A DNA stretch of 9,126 bases from Mycobacterium sp. (GTDB lineage Bacteria > Actinomycetota > Actinomycetes > Mycobacteriales > Mycobacteriaceae), in NCBI GenBank assembly GCA_020438915.1, contig JAGQTR010000136.1:1-9126 (forward strand), in the 5' to 3' direction. This document shows, piece by piece, positions 1 to 5,927 of this stretch. How positions within the stretch are numbered: the first letter of the stretch is position 1; each line of letters opens with the position of its first letter. The position numbers and the translations under genes were made by a program. Under the pieces are notes generated by a model. It was not told the origin of the DNA. It worked only from the letters and a program-made list of their open reading frames with translations, and ran no database searches.

Positions 1-842
1 GTGTTCATTTCCAGGAAATAGAACTCGCCGTCATCGGCGGCCAGGAACTCGACCGTGCCCGCACCGGTGTACCCGATCGCCGTCGCCGCCAGCCGGGCCG
101 CCTCGAAGAGCTTGTCGCGCATGCCCTCGACACGGTCCACCAGCGGTGACGGTGCTTCCTCGATGATCTTCTGATGCCGTCGCTGGATCGAGCACTCTCG
201 TTCGCCGACGGCCCACACGGTGCCCTGGCTGTCGGCCATCACCTGGACCTCGACGTGGTGCCCGGTGGGCAGGTAACGCTCACAGAACACCGTCGGATCG
301 CCGAACGCCGAGGCGGCCTCGCGTTGCGCGGCCTGTACCTCGGCAGACAGGTCGGCCAGGTCGGTGACGACCCGCATCCCGCGGCCACCCCCGCCGGCGG
401 ACGCCTTGATCAGGACCGGCAGTTGCGCGACGGTCACCGATTCGGCCGGGAGCTCGTCGAGGACGGGGACTCCCGCGGCGGCCATCAACTTCTTCGATTC
501 GATCTTGGAGCCCATTGCCCGCACGGCCTCGGGCGGCGGACCGATCCAGGTCAGCCCGGCGGCGATCACCGCTGCGGCGAATTCGGCGTTCTCCGAGAGG
601 AATCCGTACCCCGGGTGCACCGCGTCGGCGCCCGATGCGCGGGCCGCGGCCAGGACGGCTCCGGCATCCAGGTAGCCCCTGGTCCCGGGCAGCCGCACCC
701 GCACGTCGGCCTCGGTGACATGCGGTGCCCCGGCATCAGGGTCGGTGTAGACGGCGACGGTACCCACGCCGAGGCGGCGGCAGGTGGCGAACACCCGGCG
801 GGCGATCTCGCCGCGGTTGGCGACCAGAACTCGCGTGATCAT
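1..842 (-). CDS. accA2: Biotin-dependent acyl-CoA carboxylase alpha subunit AccA2, N-terminal part (runs off left edge)
   Basis: The alpha subunit carboxylates its own biotin with ATP and bicarbonate, then passes the carboxyl group to the AccD2 beta subunit. Only the first 280 residues are present; full mycobacterial AccA proteins are about 650-670 residues. What is visible is the biotin carboxylase domain: the N-terminal fold beginning MITRVLVANRGEIA, HPGYGFLSE at about 76-84, the glycine-rich ATP-grasp loop KASAGGGGRGM at about 146-156, ERECSIQRRHQK at about 214-225, and the metal-binding EMNT at the edge. The remaining catalytic Asn/Arg residues and the biotinyl domain with its lysine lie outside the window. 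The ATG start is well supported: AAGGAG lies 5 nt upstream (848-853) and the protein begins exactly where the family begins. It is the fourth gene of the minus-strand operon, 91 bp after accD2. The family is certain. The name accA2 rests on gene order remembered from M. tuberculosis. Confidence 0.93.
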   Translation of the reverse strand, partial: MITRVLVANRGEIARRVFATCRRLGVGTVAVYTDPDAGAPHVTEADVRVRLPGTRGYLDAGAVLAAARASGADAVHPGYGFLSENAEFAAAVIAAGLTWIGPPPEAVRAMGSKIESKKLMAAAGVPVLDELPAESVTVAQLPVLIKASAGGGGRGMRVVTDLADLSAEVQAAQREAASAFGDPTVFCERYLPTGHHVEVQVMADSQGTVWAVGERECSIQRRHQKIIEEAPSPLVDRVEGMRDKLFEAARLAATAIGYTGAGTVEFLAADDGEFYFLEMN

Positions 843-872
843 CGGTTCTCCTTGCGCCGAGACTGAGGTTGT

Positions 873-893
873 GTTCGAGAATCTGGCTCGAAC
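873..893 (-). promoter_or_regulatory. Intercistronic hairpin between accD2 and accA2
   Basis: A perfect inverted repeat, GTTCGAG - 7 nt - CTCGAAC, occupies the 91-bp gap between the accD2 stop and the accA2 start. In the transcript it would form a 7-bp stem with a 7-nt loop. No run of U follows, so it is not a classical intrinsic terminator. Possible roles, all inference, are an mRNA processing or stability element that sets the AccD2:AccA2 ratio, a weak attenuator, or a protein-binding dyad. Confidence 0.4.
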
Positions 894-933
894 TCGCGCA
901 CAAGTTCAGTTTCGGCGACGGTATTCATCGGGC

Positions 934-2526
934 TTACATCCGGAAGACGCCGAAGTTCGACGTCCCCACTATCGGGCCATTGGCGATGGCGGACAAGCAC
1001 ATTCCCAAGACGGTCCGGGTGTCACGCGGGTCGATGACACCGTCGTCATACAGCATTCCGGACAGCACCATTGGCAGTGATTCAGCCTCGATCTGCCCCT
1101 CGATTGCGGCCCGCATCGCCGAGTCGGCCTCCTCGTCGACGACCTGTCCGCGAGCCTCGGTGGCGGCACGGTTCACGATCGACAACACACCGGCCAACTG
1201 CGCGCCGCCCATTACCGCGGACTTGGCGCTCGGCCACGTGAACAGAAAACGGGGGTCATAGGCCCGTCCGCACATTCCGTAGTGGCCCGCGCCGTAGGAC
1301 GCGCCGATCAGCAGCGAGATGTGTGGCACGGTCGAATTCGACACGGCGTTGATCATCATCGATCCGTGTTTGATCATCCCGCGTTCTTCGTAGTCCTTAC
1401 CGACCATGTAGCCGGTGGTGTTGTGCAGGAACAGCAGTGGCGTATTGGAGCGGTTCGCCAGCTGGATGAACTGGGTGGCCTTCTGGGACTCCTCGCTGAA
1501 CAGCACCCCGCGGGCGTTGGCCAGGATGCCCAGAGGGTAGCCGTGCAGCGTGGCCCAGCCGGTGACCAGCGATCCGCCGTAGAGGGGCTTGAATTCGTCG
1601 AACTCCGAACCGTCGACGACCCGGGCGATGACCTCGCGTGGGTCGAACGGGATACGCAGATCTGAACCGACGATGCCGATCAGCTCGTTCTCATCGAACT
1701 GTGGTGCGCGCACCGGGCCCGGCTGTGGACCTTGCTTGTGCCAATTCAGCCGCGCCACGATCCGACGTCCGATGCGAATGGCGTCCAGCTCGTCGACGGC
1801 AAAGTAGTCGGCCAGACCGGAAGTCCGCGCGTGCATCTCGGCGCCGCCGAGGGATTCGTCGTCGGATTCCTCGCCGGTCGCCATCTTCACCAGCGGAGGT
1901 CCCGCCAGGAACACCTTCGAGCGTTCCTTGACCATCACCACGTGATCGGACATCCCGGGTATGTACGCACCACCGGCGGTGGAATTACCGAACACCAACG
2001 CGACGGTCGGGATACCTGCCGCCGAGAGCCGGGTGAGGTCGCGGAACATCTGCCCGCCGGGAATGAAGATCTCTTTCTGGGTGGGCAGATCGGCACCGCC
2101 GGACTCCACCAGGGAGATCACCGGTAGCCGATTCTCGCGCGCGATCTGATTGGCCCGCAGGATCTTCCGCAGTGTCCATGGGTTGCTGGTGCCGCCCTTG
2201 ACGGTTGGATCGTTGGCGACTACGAGGCATTCCACGCCGCTGATCACGCCGATGCCCACCACCACGCTGGCGCCGACGGTGAAGTTCGTTCCCCAGGCAG
2301 CCAGCGGGCTGAGTTCCAGGAACGGCGAATCGGGGTCCAGGAGGGCTTCGACGCGCTCCCGTGCGGTCATTTTGCCGCGCGCGTGGTGACGGGACACGTA
2401 CTTCTCGCCGCCGCCCGCCAGCGTCTTGGCATGTTCGGCTTCCAACTCGGCGAGCTTGGCCGTCATCGCCTCGGCAGCTTCGGTGTAGCCGGGGGAGCGG
2501 GTGTCGAGAACCGATCGCAGGGTCAT
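934..2526 (-). CDS. accD2: Acyl-CoA carboxylase carboxyltransferase beta subunit AccD2
   Basis: A 530-residue carboxyltransferase that moves CO2 from carboxybiotin to an acyl-CoA, working with the adjacent alpha subunit in the cytoplasm. It has the two crotonase-like halves of the family. The N-half carries NDPTVKGGT (about 105-113) and the oxyanion loop STAGGAY (about 182-188), followed by FLAGPPLVKMATGE. The C-half carries FLHNTTGYMVG (about 366-376) and IGASYGAGHYGMCGRAYDPR (about 407-426). The C-terminus NFGVFRM is the ending I associate with methylcrotonyl-/geranyl-CoA carboxylase beta subunits, not with the propionyl-CoA type (AccD4-6). The ATG overlaps the fadE13 stop as ATGA and has no good Shine-Dalgarno sequence of its own, so translational coupling is likely. 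Length is normal and no frameshift is seen. The exact substrate cannot be read from the sequence, and I know of no settled one for mycobacterial AccD2. Confidence 0.95.
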   Translation of the reverse strand: MTLRSVLDTRSPGYTEAAEAMTAKLAELEAEHAKTLAGGGEKYVSRHHARGKMTARERVEALLDPDSPFLELSPLAAWGTNFTVGASVVVGIGVISGVECLVVANDPTVKGGTSNPWTLRKILRANQIARENRLPVISLVESGGADLPTQKEIFIPGGQMFRDLTRLSAAGIPTVALVFGNSTAGGAYIPGMSDHVVMVKERSKVFLAGPPLVKMATGEESDDESLGGAEMHARTSGLADYFAVDELDAIRIGRRIVARLNWHKQGPQPGPVRAPQFDENELIGIVGSDLRIPFDPREVIARVVDGSEFDEFKPLYGGSLVTGWATLHGYPLGILANARGVLFSEESQKATQFIQLANRSNTPLLFLHNTTGYMVGKDYEERGMIKHGSMMINAVSNSTVPHISLLIGASYGAGHYGMCGRAYDPRFLFTWPSAKSAVMGGAQLAGVLSIVNRAATEARGQVVDEEADSAMRAAIEGQIEAESLPMVLSGMLYDDGVIDPRDTRTVLGMCLSAIANGPIVGTSNFGVFRM

Positions 2527-3683
2527 GACTGGTAGCCGAGCGTCTTGGCGGCGAGCGCGGTCAGGATCTCGGTGGTGCCGCCGCCGATGCCGAGGATCCG
2601 CATGTCACGGTACTGGCGTTCGACTTCGGACTCGGCCATGTAGCCCATGCCGCCGAACAACTGTACGGCCTGGTTGGCCACCCATTCGCCGGCCTCGACG
2701 GCGGTGTTCTTGGCGAAGCAGACCTCGGTGATGAGGCTGGAGGCGCCCGGTGCGCCTTCAGAAAGTTGACGCTCCACGATGTGTCGGGTGTAGACGCGGG
2801 CCACATCGATGCGTCGGGCCATCTCGGCCAGGGTGTTCTGCACCGATTGTCGCGCGATCAAAGGTTTTCCGAAGGTCTCCCGGTTTCGGCACCAGTCGAC
2901 GGTGAGATCGAGGCAGCGCTGCGCGCTCGAATACGCCTGCGCGGCAAGCCCGACGCGCTCGGCGACGAAGGCGGCGGCGATCTGCAGGAAGCCGGTGTTC
3001 TCGGTACCGATCAGGTTGACGGCCGGTACCCGCACGTCCGTATAGGACAGCTCGGCGGTGTCCGACGACCGCCACCCCATCTTGTCCAGCTTGCGGCTGA
3101 CCTCAAATCCTGGTGTTCCCTTGTCCACCACGATCAGCGAGACGCCCCCCGCCCCGGCAGCCCCGGTGCGCGCCGCGGTCACCACGTAGTCGGCCCGCAC
3201 CCCCGAGGTGATGTAGGTTTTGGCGCCGTTGAGGATGAAATGATCGCCATCGCGAACGGCGCGTGTCGTCAGATGCCCGACGTCGGAACCTCCACCCGGC
3301 TCGGTGATCGCCAGCGCTCCGATCTTCTCGCCGCGCAGGGTCGGCCGCACATAGGTGTCGATGAGTCGCTCGTCGCCGGAGGCGATCATGTGGGGGACGG
3401 CGATACCGCAGGTGAACAGCGAGGCGAACACACCGCCGGGTGACCCGCAGTGGTGCATCTCTTCGCAGATGATCACCGCGTCGGCCCCGTCGCCGCCTTC
3501 GCCGCCAGCCGACTCGGGGAATCCCGCACCGAGAAGTCCGGCCGCAGCGGCCTTACGGTGTAGGTCGCGCGGCAGTTCACCGGCGCGCTCCCACTCCTGC
3601 ACGTGGGGTAACACGTCGCGCTCGGCAAAGGCGCGCACGGTCTTTCGTAACGCGTCCCGTTCGGGTGTCGTCCAGATGTTCAC
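2523..3683 (-). CDS. fadE13: Acyl-CoA dehydrogenase FadE13, isovaleryl-CoA dehydrogenase-like active site
   Basis: A 386-residue flavoprotein dehydrogenase expected to introduce an alpha,beta double bond into an acyl-CoA and pass electrons to ETF. Family motifs run in order: ALAITEPGGGSD (about 123-134, FAD/substrate loop), LNGAKTYITSG (about 151-161), RNRETFGKPL (about 266-275) and QLFGGMGY (about 341-348). The C-terminal motif, where medium-chain enzymes carry the catalytic Glu (IYEGT), reads IGGGT (about 366-370), so that Glu is missing. A Glu at about 242 (FVAERVG) sits where isovaleryl-CoA dehydrogenase has its base. The start is GTG at 3683: it overlaps the upstream stop as GTGA, follows GGAGG at about 3694-3698, and gives a normal N-terminus (IWTTPERDALRKTVRAF). 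An upstream ATG at 3728 would invade the previous gene and is rejected. The symbol comes from synteny. Confidence 0.92.
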   Translation of the reverse strand: MNIWTTPERDALRKTVRAFAERDVLPHVQEWERAGELPRDLHRKAAAAGLLGAGFPESAGGEGGDGADAVIICEEMHHCGSPGGVFASLFTCGIAVPHMIASGDERLIDTYVRPTLRGEKIGALAITEPGGGSDVGHLTTRAVRDGDHFILNGAKTYITSGVRADYVVTAARTGAAGAGGVSLIVVDKGTPGFEVSRKLDKMGWRSSDTAELSYTDVRVPAVNLIGTENTGFLQIAAAFVAERVGLAAQAYSSAQRCLDLTVDWCRNRETFGKPLIARQSVQNTLAEMARRIDVARVYTRHIVERQLSEGAPGASSLITEVCFAKNTAVEAGEWVANQAVQLFGGMGYMAESEVERQYRDMRILGIGGGTTEILTALAAKTLGYQS

Positions 3684-5434
3684 GAGAGGAGTTCCTCCGG
3701 TATGTCGATGTAGCGGCTGCGCAGCCACTCGCCCAGCCCCTTGGCCTGCGGATCGAACCTCGCCTGGTACGCCACACCCTTGCCGAGAATCCCATCGATC
3801 ACGAAGTTGACGGCGCGCAGATTGTCGAGCACATGTCGGGTGACGGGGAGATCGGCGGTTTCGGGTAGCAGTTCACGCAACTTCTCCACGGTCAGAGTGT
3901 GCGCGAGCCAACGCCACTGGGTAGGGGTACGGACCCATACCCCGATGTTGGCGCTGCCGCCCTTGTCTCCGCTGCGTGCTCCCGCGATGGTGCCCAGTGG
4001 CAACCGCTGGGTGGGGCCGGCCGGCAGCGCCGCTGGCAGATCGGCGGTGGGTACCGAGTCCAATTCCAGCGTCTGATTGGCGGGCGGGATAGGAGTGCGG
4101 GTGCCGTCGGGATGCACCGCTTGATGGGGGACCTGGTCAGCGGGGATGTAGGCGGGGGTGAAGACGCCGTACACCTGACCGTTGCCCGGCGGTGTGGTGC
4201 TGGTGAAGCCGGGATAGCTCGCCAGCGCTAATTGGACAGCGGCCGAAGAGAACTGACGGCCTACCGTGTCGGGATCGGGGTCCCGCGCCACACACCGAAA
4301 CAACGCGCTGGCGGCCTCCTCGGTGTCGGCGTCGGGGTGGTCGGTGCGCGCCAGCGTCCATTCCAGTTCCGCCGGCGTGACCGTCAAGCTCGACTCGAGC
4401 TGCCTGCGCACCAATTCGGCCTTGGCCTCGATATCCAGCCCGGTGAGGATGAACGTCATCTCGTTGCGGTAACCGCCGATGCTGTTCAGCGACACCTTCA
4501 GCGTGGGTGAGGGCGGCTCACCGGTGACCCCACTGATCCGCACCCGGTCCCGGCCCTCGTCGGTCAAATCGATCGAGTCCAGCCGCAGGGTCGCGTCGGG
4601 GTTGGCGTATCGGGCGCCGGTGATCTCGTAGAGCAGTTGCGCGGTCACCGTATCGGTGGTGACCGCGCCGTCGGTTCCGGGATGTTTGGTGATCACCGAG
4701 GATCCGTCGGCGTGGATTTCGGCGATCGGAAACCCGGGGTGCGTCAGGGCGGCCAGGTTGGGAAAATCTCGAGTGAAGAACGGGTAGTTGCCGCCGGTGG
4801 CCTGGGTGCCGCATTCGATGACATGTCCGGCCGCTATCGCACCCGCGATCATTGCGTAGTCGTTGCGGCTCCAACCGAAGTGGGCCGCCGCGGGTCCCAC
4901 GGTCACCGATGCATCGGTGACCCGCCCGGTGACCACGACGTCGGCGCCGGAATCAAGGCAGTCGACGATGCCCCAGGCACCCAGGTAGGCATTGGCCGTC
5001 AGAAGCGTGCCACCGCCGGAGACCGTCTCGGAGAAACCGAAATCCTCGGCACGGCCGAGCACGTCATCACCTTCGACGTGGGCGACGGACACCGCGACGC
5101 CAAGTCTGTCGGCGAGCGCGCGGACTGCGGCCGCCAGTGCTGCGGGGTTGAGGCCGCCGGCGTTGGTCACGATGCGGACACCGCGGTCCTTGGCGATGCC
5201 CAGGCAGTCCTCGAGTTGGCGCAGGAAGGTCTTGGCATAGCCGGTATCCGGGTTCTTCATCCGATCGCGGCCCAGGATGAGCATCGTCAGCTCCGCCAGG
5301 TAATCGCCGGTCAGGTAGTCGATCTCACCACCGGTGAGCATCTCGTGCATGGCCGAGAGACGATCGCCATAAAAGCCAGAGCAGTTTGCGATGCGTACCG
5401 GGGTGCGTGCGGTGTCCACACCCGATGACTTCAC
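3680..5434 (-). CDS. AtuA-like protein (DUF1446, acyclic terpene utilisation family), Rv0976c-like
   Basis: About 584 residues. The first roughly 450 form the DUF1446/AtuA domain, with IANCSGFYGDR (15-25), TNAGGLNP (90-97), VTGRVTDAS (168-176) and ECGTQATGGNY (207-217). The last roughly 100, beginning GARSGDKGGSANIG (485-498), form the small AtuA-like C-terminal domain. AtuA is encoded in the Pseudomonas acyclic terpene (citronellol/geraniol) cluster, but its reaction is not established to my knowledge, so no activity is assigned. No signal peptide or membrane segment is seen, so it is probably cytoplasmic. This is the first gene of the operon and overlaps fadE13 by 4 nt. Start choice: GTG at 5434 has GGGAG 5 nt upstream; GTG at 5419 (VDTARTPVRIANC) is an alternative with a poorer ribosome site. 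An ATG at 5797 keeps the frame open but would run antisense through rpmF and add residues unlike the family. Confidence 0.85.
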   Translation of the reverse strand: MKSSGVDTARTPVRIANCSGFYGDRLSAMHEMLTGGEIDYLTGDYLAELTMLILGRDRMKNPDTGYAKTFLRQLEDCLGIAKDRGVRIVTNAGGLNPAALAAAVRALADRLGVAVSVAHVEGDDVLGRAEDFGFSETVSGGGTLLTANAYLGAWGIVDCLDSGADVVVTGRVTDASVTVGPAAAHFGWSRNDYAMIAGAIAAGHVIECGTQATGGNYPFFTRDFPNLAALTHPGFPIAEIHADGSSVITKHPGTDGAVTTDTVTAQLLYEITGARYANPDATLRLDSIDLTDEGRDRVRISGVTGEPPSPTLKVSLNSIGGYRNEMTFILTGLDIEAKAELVRRQLESSLTVTPAELEWTLARTDHPDADTEEAASALFRCVARDPDPDTVGRQFSSAAVQLALASYPGFTSTTPPGNGQVYGVFTPAYIPADQVPHQAVHPDGTRTPIPPANQTLELDSVPTADLPAALPAGPTQRLPLGTIAGARSGDKGGSANIGVWVRTPTQWRWLAHTLTVEKLRELLPETADLPVTRHVLDNLRAVNFVIDGILGKGVAYQARFDPQAKGLGEWLRSRYIDIPEELLS

Positions 5435-5480
5435 CGGCACTCCCGTCGTCGTCGAACTGTCGACCAACCAACCAACCGGT

Positions 5481-5511
5481 AGGTTACTTCGTACCGGCGG
5501 TACCGAGTCAA
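5481..5511 (-). promoter_or_regulatory. Candidate promoter and operator of the AtuA-fadE13-accD2-accA2 operon
   Basis: Reading on the minus strand, TTGACT (5506-5511) is a good -35 and TAACCT (5481-5486) fits the mycobacterial TAnnnT -10. The spacer is 19 nt, longer than ideal. Transcription would start near 5474, leaving a leader of about 40 nt before GTG 5434. Two dyads overlap these elements: GTACC-GGC-GGTAC (5491-5503), wholly inside the spacer, and AACC-GGTA-GGTT (5474-5485), over the -10. The second is preceded by further AACC units (ACCAACCAACC, 5463-5473). Dyads in this position suggest a repressor, for example of the TetR type common at mycobacterial fatty-acid operons, but no regulator gene is in the window. 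This is inference from motif shape. Confidence 0.42.
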
Positions 5512-5572
5512 GTCCTGAGCCGATGGGCGGTGCGGGCAACCAGGAATCTCGGGGCCCGAAGGAGTGCGGAGT

Positions 5573-5602
5573 TTGGAGCCCGTCCAGCTCACCGGCTATC
5601 CT
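5573..5602 (+). promoter_or_regulatory. rpmF: Candidate rpmF promoter
   Basis: TATCCT (5597-5602) fits the mycobacterial -10 pattern TAnnnT. An 18-nt spacer upstream is TTGGAG (5573-5578), a partial match to TTGACA. The start would fall near 5609, giving a leader of about 78 nt before rpmF. I saw no palindrome resembling the mycobacterial Zur box between here and the gene. This promoter would be divergent from the minus-strand operon promoter, with about 60 bp between the two -35 elements. Confidence 0.35.
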
Positions 5603-5654
5603 GATCGGCAATTGCCAGCGCCGAGCAGGTCCAGGCTCGCGGGCAGTGCTGACA

Positions 5655-5670
5655 CCGATACCACCCGATA
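5655..5670 (+). repeat. Short direct repeat CCGATA x2 in the rpmF leader
   Basis: CCGATA occurs at 5655-5660 and again at 5665-5670, a period of 10 bp, ending 3 nt before the rpmF Shine-Dalgarno sequence. Short repeats of this size can be chance. It is recorded because it sits in the leader of a ribosomal protein gene. No function is assigned. Confidence 0.25.
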
Positions 5671-5686
5671 GATGGAGAGCTCGATC

Positions 5687-5860
5687 ATGGCTGTGCCGAA
5701 GCGCAGGATGTCGCGCGCGAACACCCGTAGCCGGCGCGCGCAGTGGAAGGCCACTCGTACTGAACTTGTCGGCGTCACGGTCGCAGGTCAGCAGCACAAG
5801 GTTCCGCGGCGCCTGCTCAAGGCCGCCCGGCTCGGACTGATCGACCTCGACCGGCGCTGA
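5687..5860 (+). CDS. rpmF: 50S ribosomal protein L32, cysteine-free form
   Basis: A 57-residue, very basic protein beginning MAVPKRRMSRANTRSRRAQW, the typical bL32 N-terminus, and ending RLGLIDLDRR. L32 is a structural protein of the large ribosomal subunit near the peptidyl-transferase side. The protein has no cysteine, so it lacks the CxxC zinc ribbon found in many bacterial L32 proteins and should not need zinc. The start is ATG at 5687: GGAGAG (5674-5679) lies 7 nt upstream, and the family N-terminus begins there. An in-frame ATG at 5672 would precede the ribosome site and is rejected. It stands alone, divergent from the catabolic operon and 67 bp before mprA. M. tuberculosis has rpmF in the same neighbourhood. 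Confidence 0.95.
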   Translation: MAVPKRRMSRANTRSRRAQWKATRTELVGVTVAGQQHKVPRRLLKAARLGLIDLDRR

Positions 5861-5870
5861 GTTTGCGCCG
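5852..5870 (+). terminator. Hairpin over the rpmF stop codon, possible weak terminator
   Basis: CGGCGC (5852-5857) and GCGCCG (5865-5870) form a perfect 6-bp all-GC stem around a 7-nt loop containing the end of the rpmF stop codon. The following bases (AAGTTACC) are not U-rich, so this would be a non-canonical terminator of the kind proposed in mycobacteria, or only a 3' stability hairpin. If it does not terminate, rpmF transcripts could read into mprA. Confidence 0.35.
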
Positions 5871-5892
5871 AAGTTACCGCTTGCTCGGCGCG

Positions 5893-5911
5893 CCTCTCAG
5901 CTCACTCTCAG
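5893..5911 (+). promoter_or_regulatory. MprA box upstream of mprA (autoregulatory site)
   Basis: Two 8-mers, CCTCTCAG (5893-5900) and ACTCTCAG (5904-5911), are separated by CTC. They share a perfect 7-base CTCTCAG core at an 11-bp period, so both lie on one face of the helix. This matches the published description of the M. tuberculosis MprA box: a roughly 19-bp element of two loosely conserved 8-bp direct repeats upstream of mprA. It ends 16 nt before the mprA GTG. If the mRNA is leaderless (see findings), the box would cover the -35 region, where an activator can contact RNA polymerase. Confidence 0.72.
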
Positions 5912-5927
5912 ACATGGGGTCGAGACT

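Noticed and set aside
174..866. 230-codon open frame on the plus strand opposite accA2
   Set aside because: The minus-strand frame has a full set of biotin-carboxylase motifs and a good ribosome site. The plus frame is a high-GC shadow without recognisable domains.
2766..3443. 225-codon plus-strand frame opposite fadE13
   Set aside because: His/Gly/Asp-rich composition typical of an antisense frame; the opposite strand is a clear acyl-CoA dehydrogenase.
3684..3728. Upstream ATG start for fadE13
   Set aside because: It would overlap the previous gene by 49 nt, while GTG 3683 has a GGAGG site and a typical GTGA junction.
4637..5428. 263-codon plus-strand frame opposite the AtuA-like gene
   Set aside because: No domain or ribosome site seen, and the AtuA motifs are on the other strand.
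5508..5522. A CTCAG motif (minus strand) near the operon promoter as a third MprA half-site
   Set aside because: No second half-site at the 11-bp period, so it is probably chance.
5435..5797. N-terminal extension of the AtuA-like gene up to an ATG at 5797
   Set aside because: It would run antisense through rpmF and the candidate promoters, and the added residues do not look like the family N-terminus.
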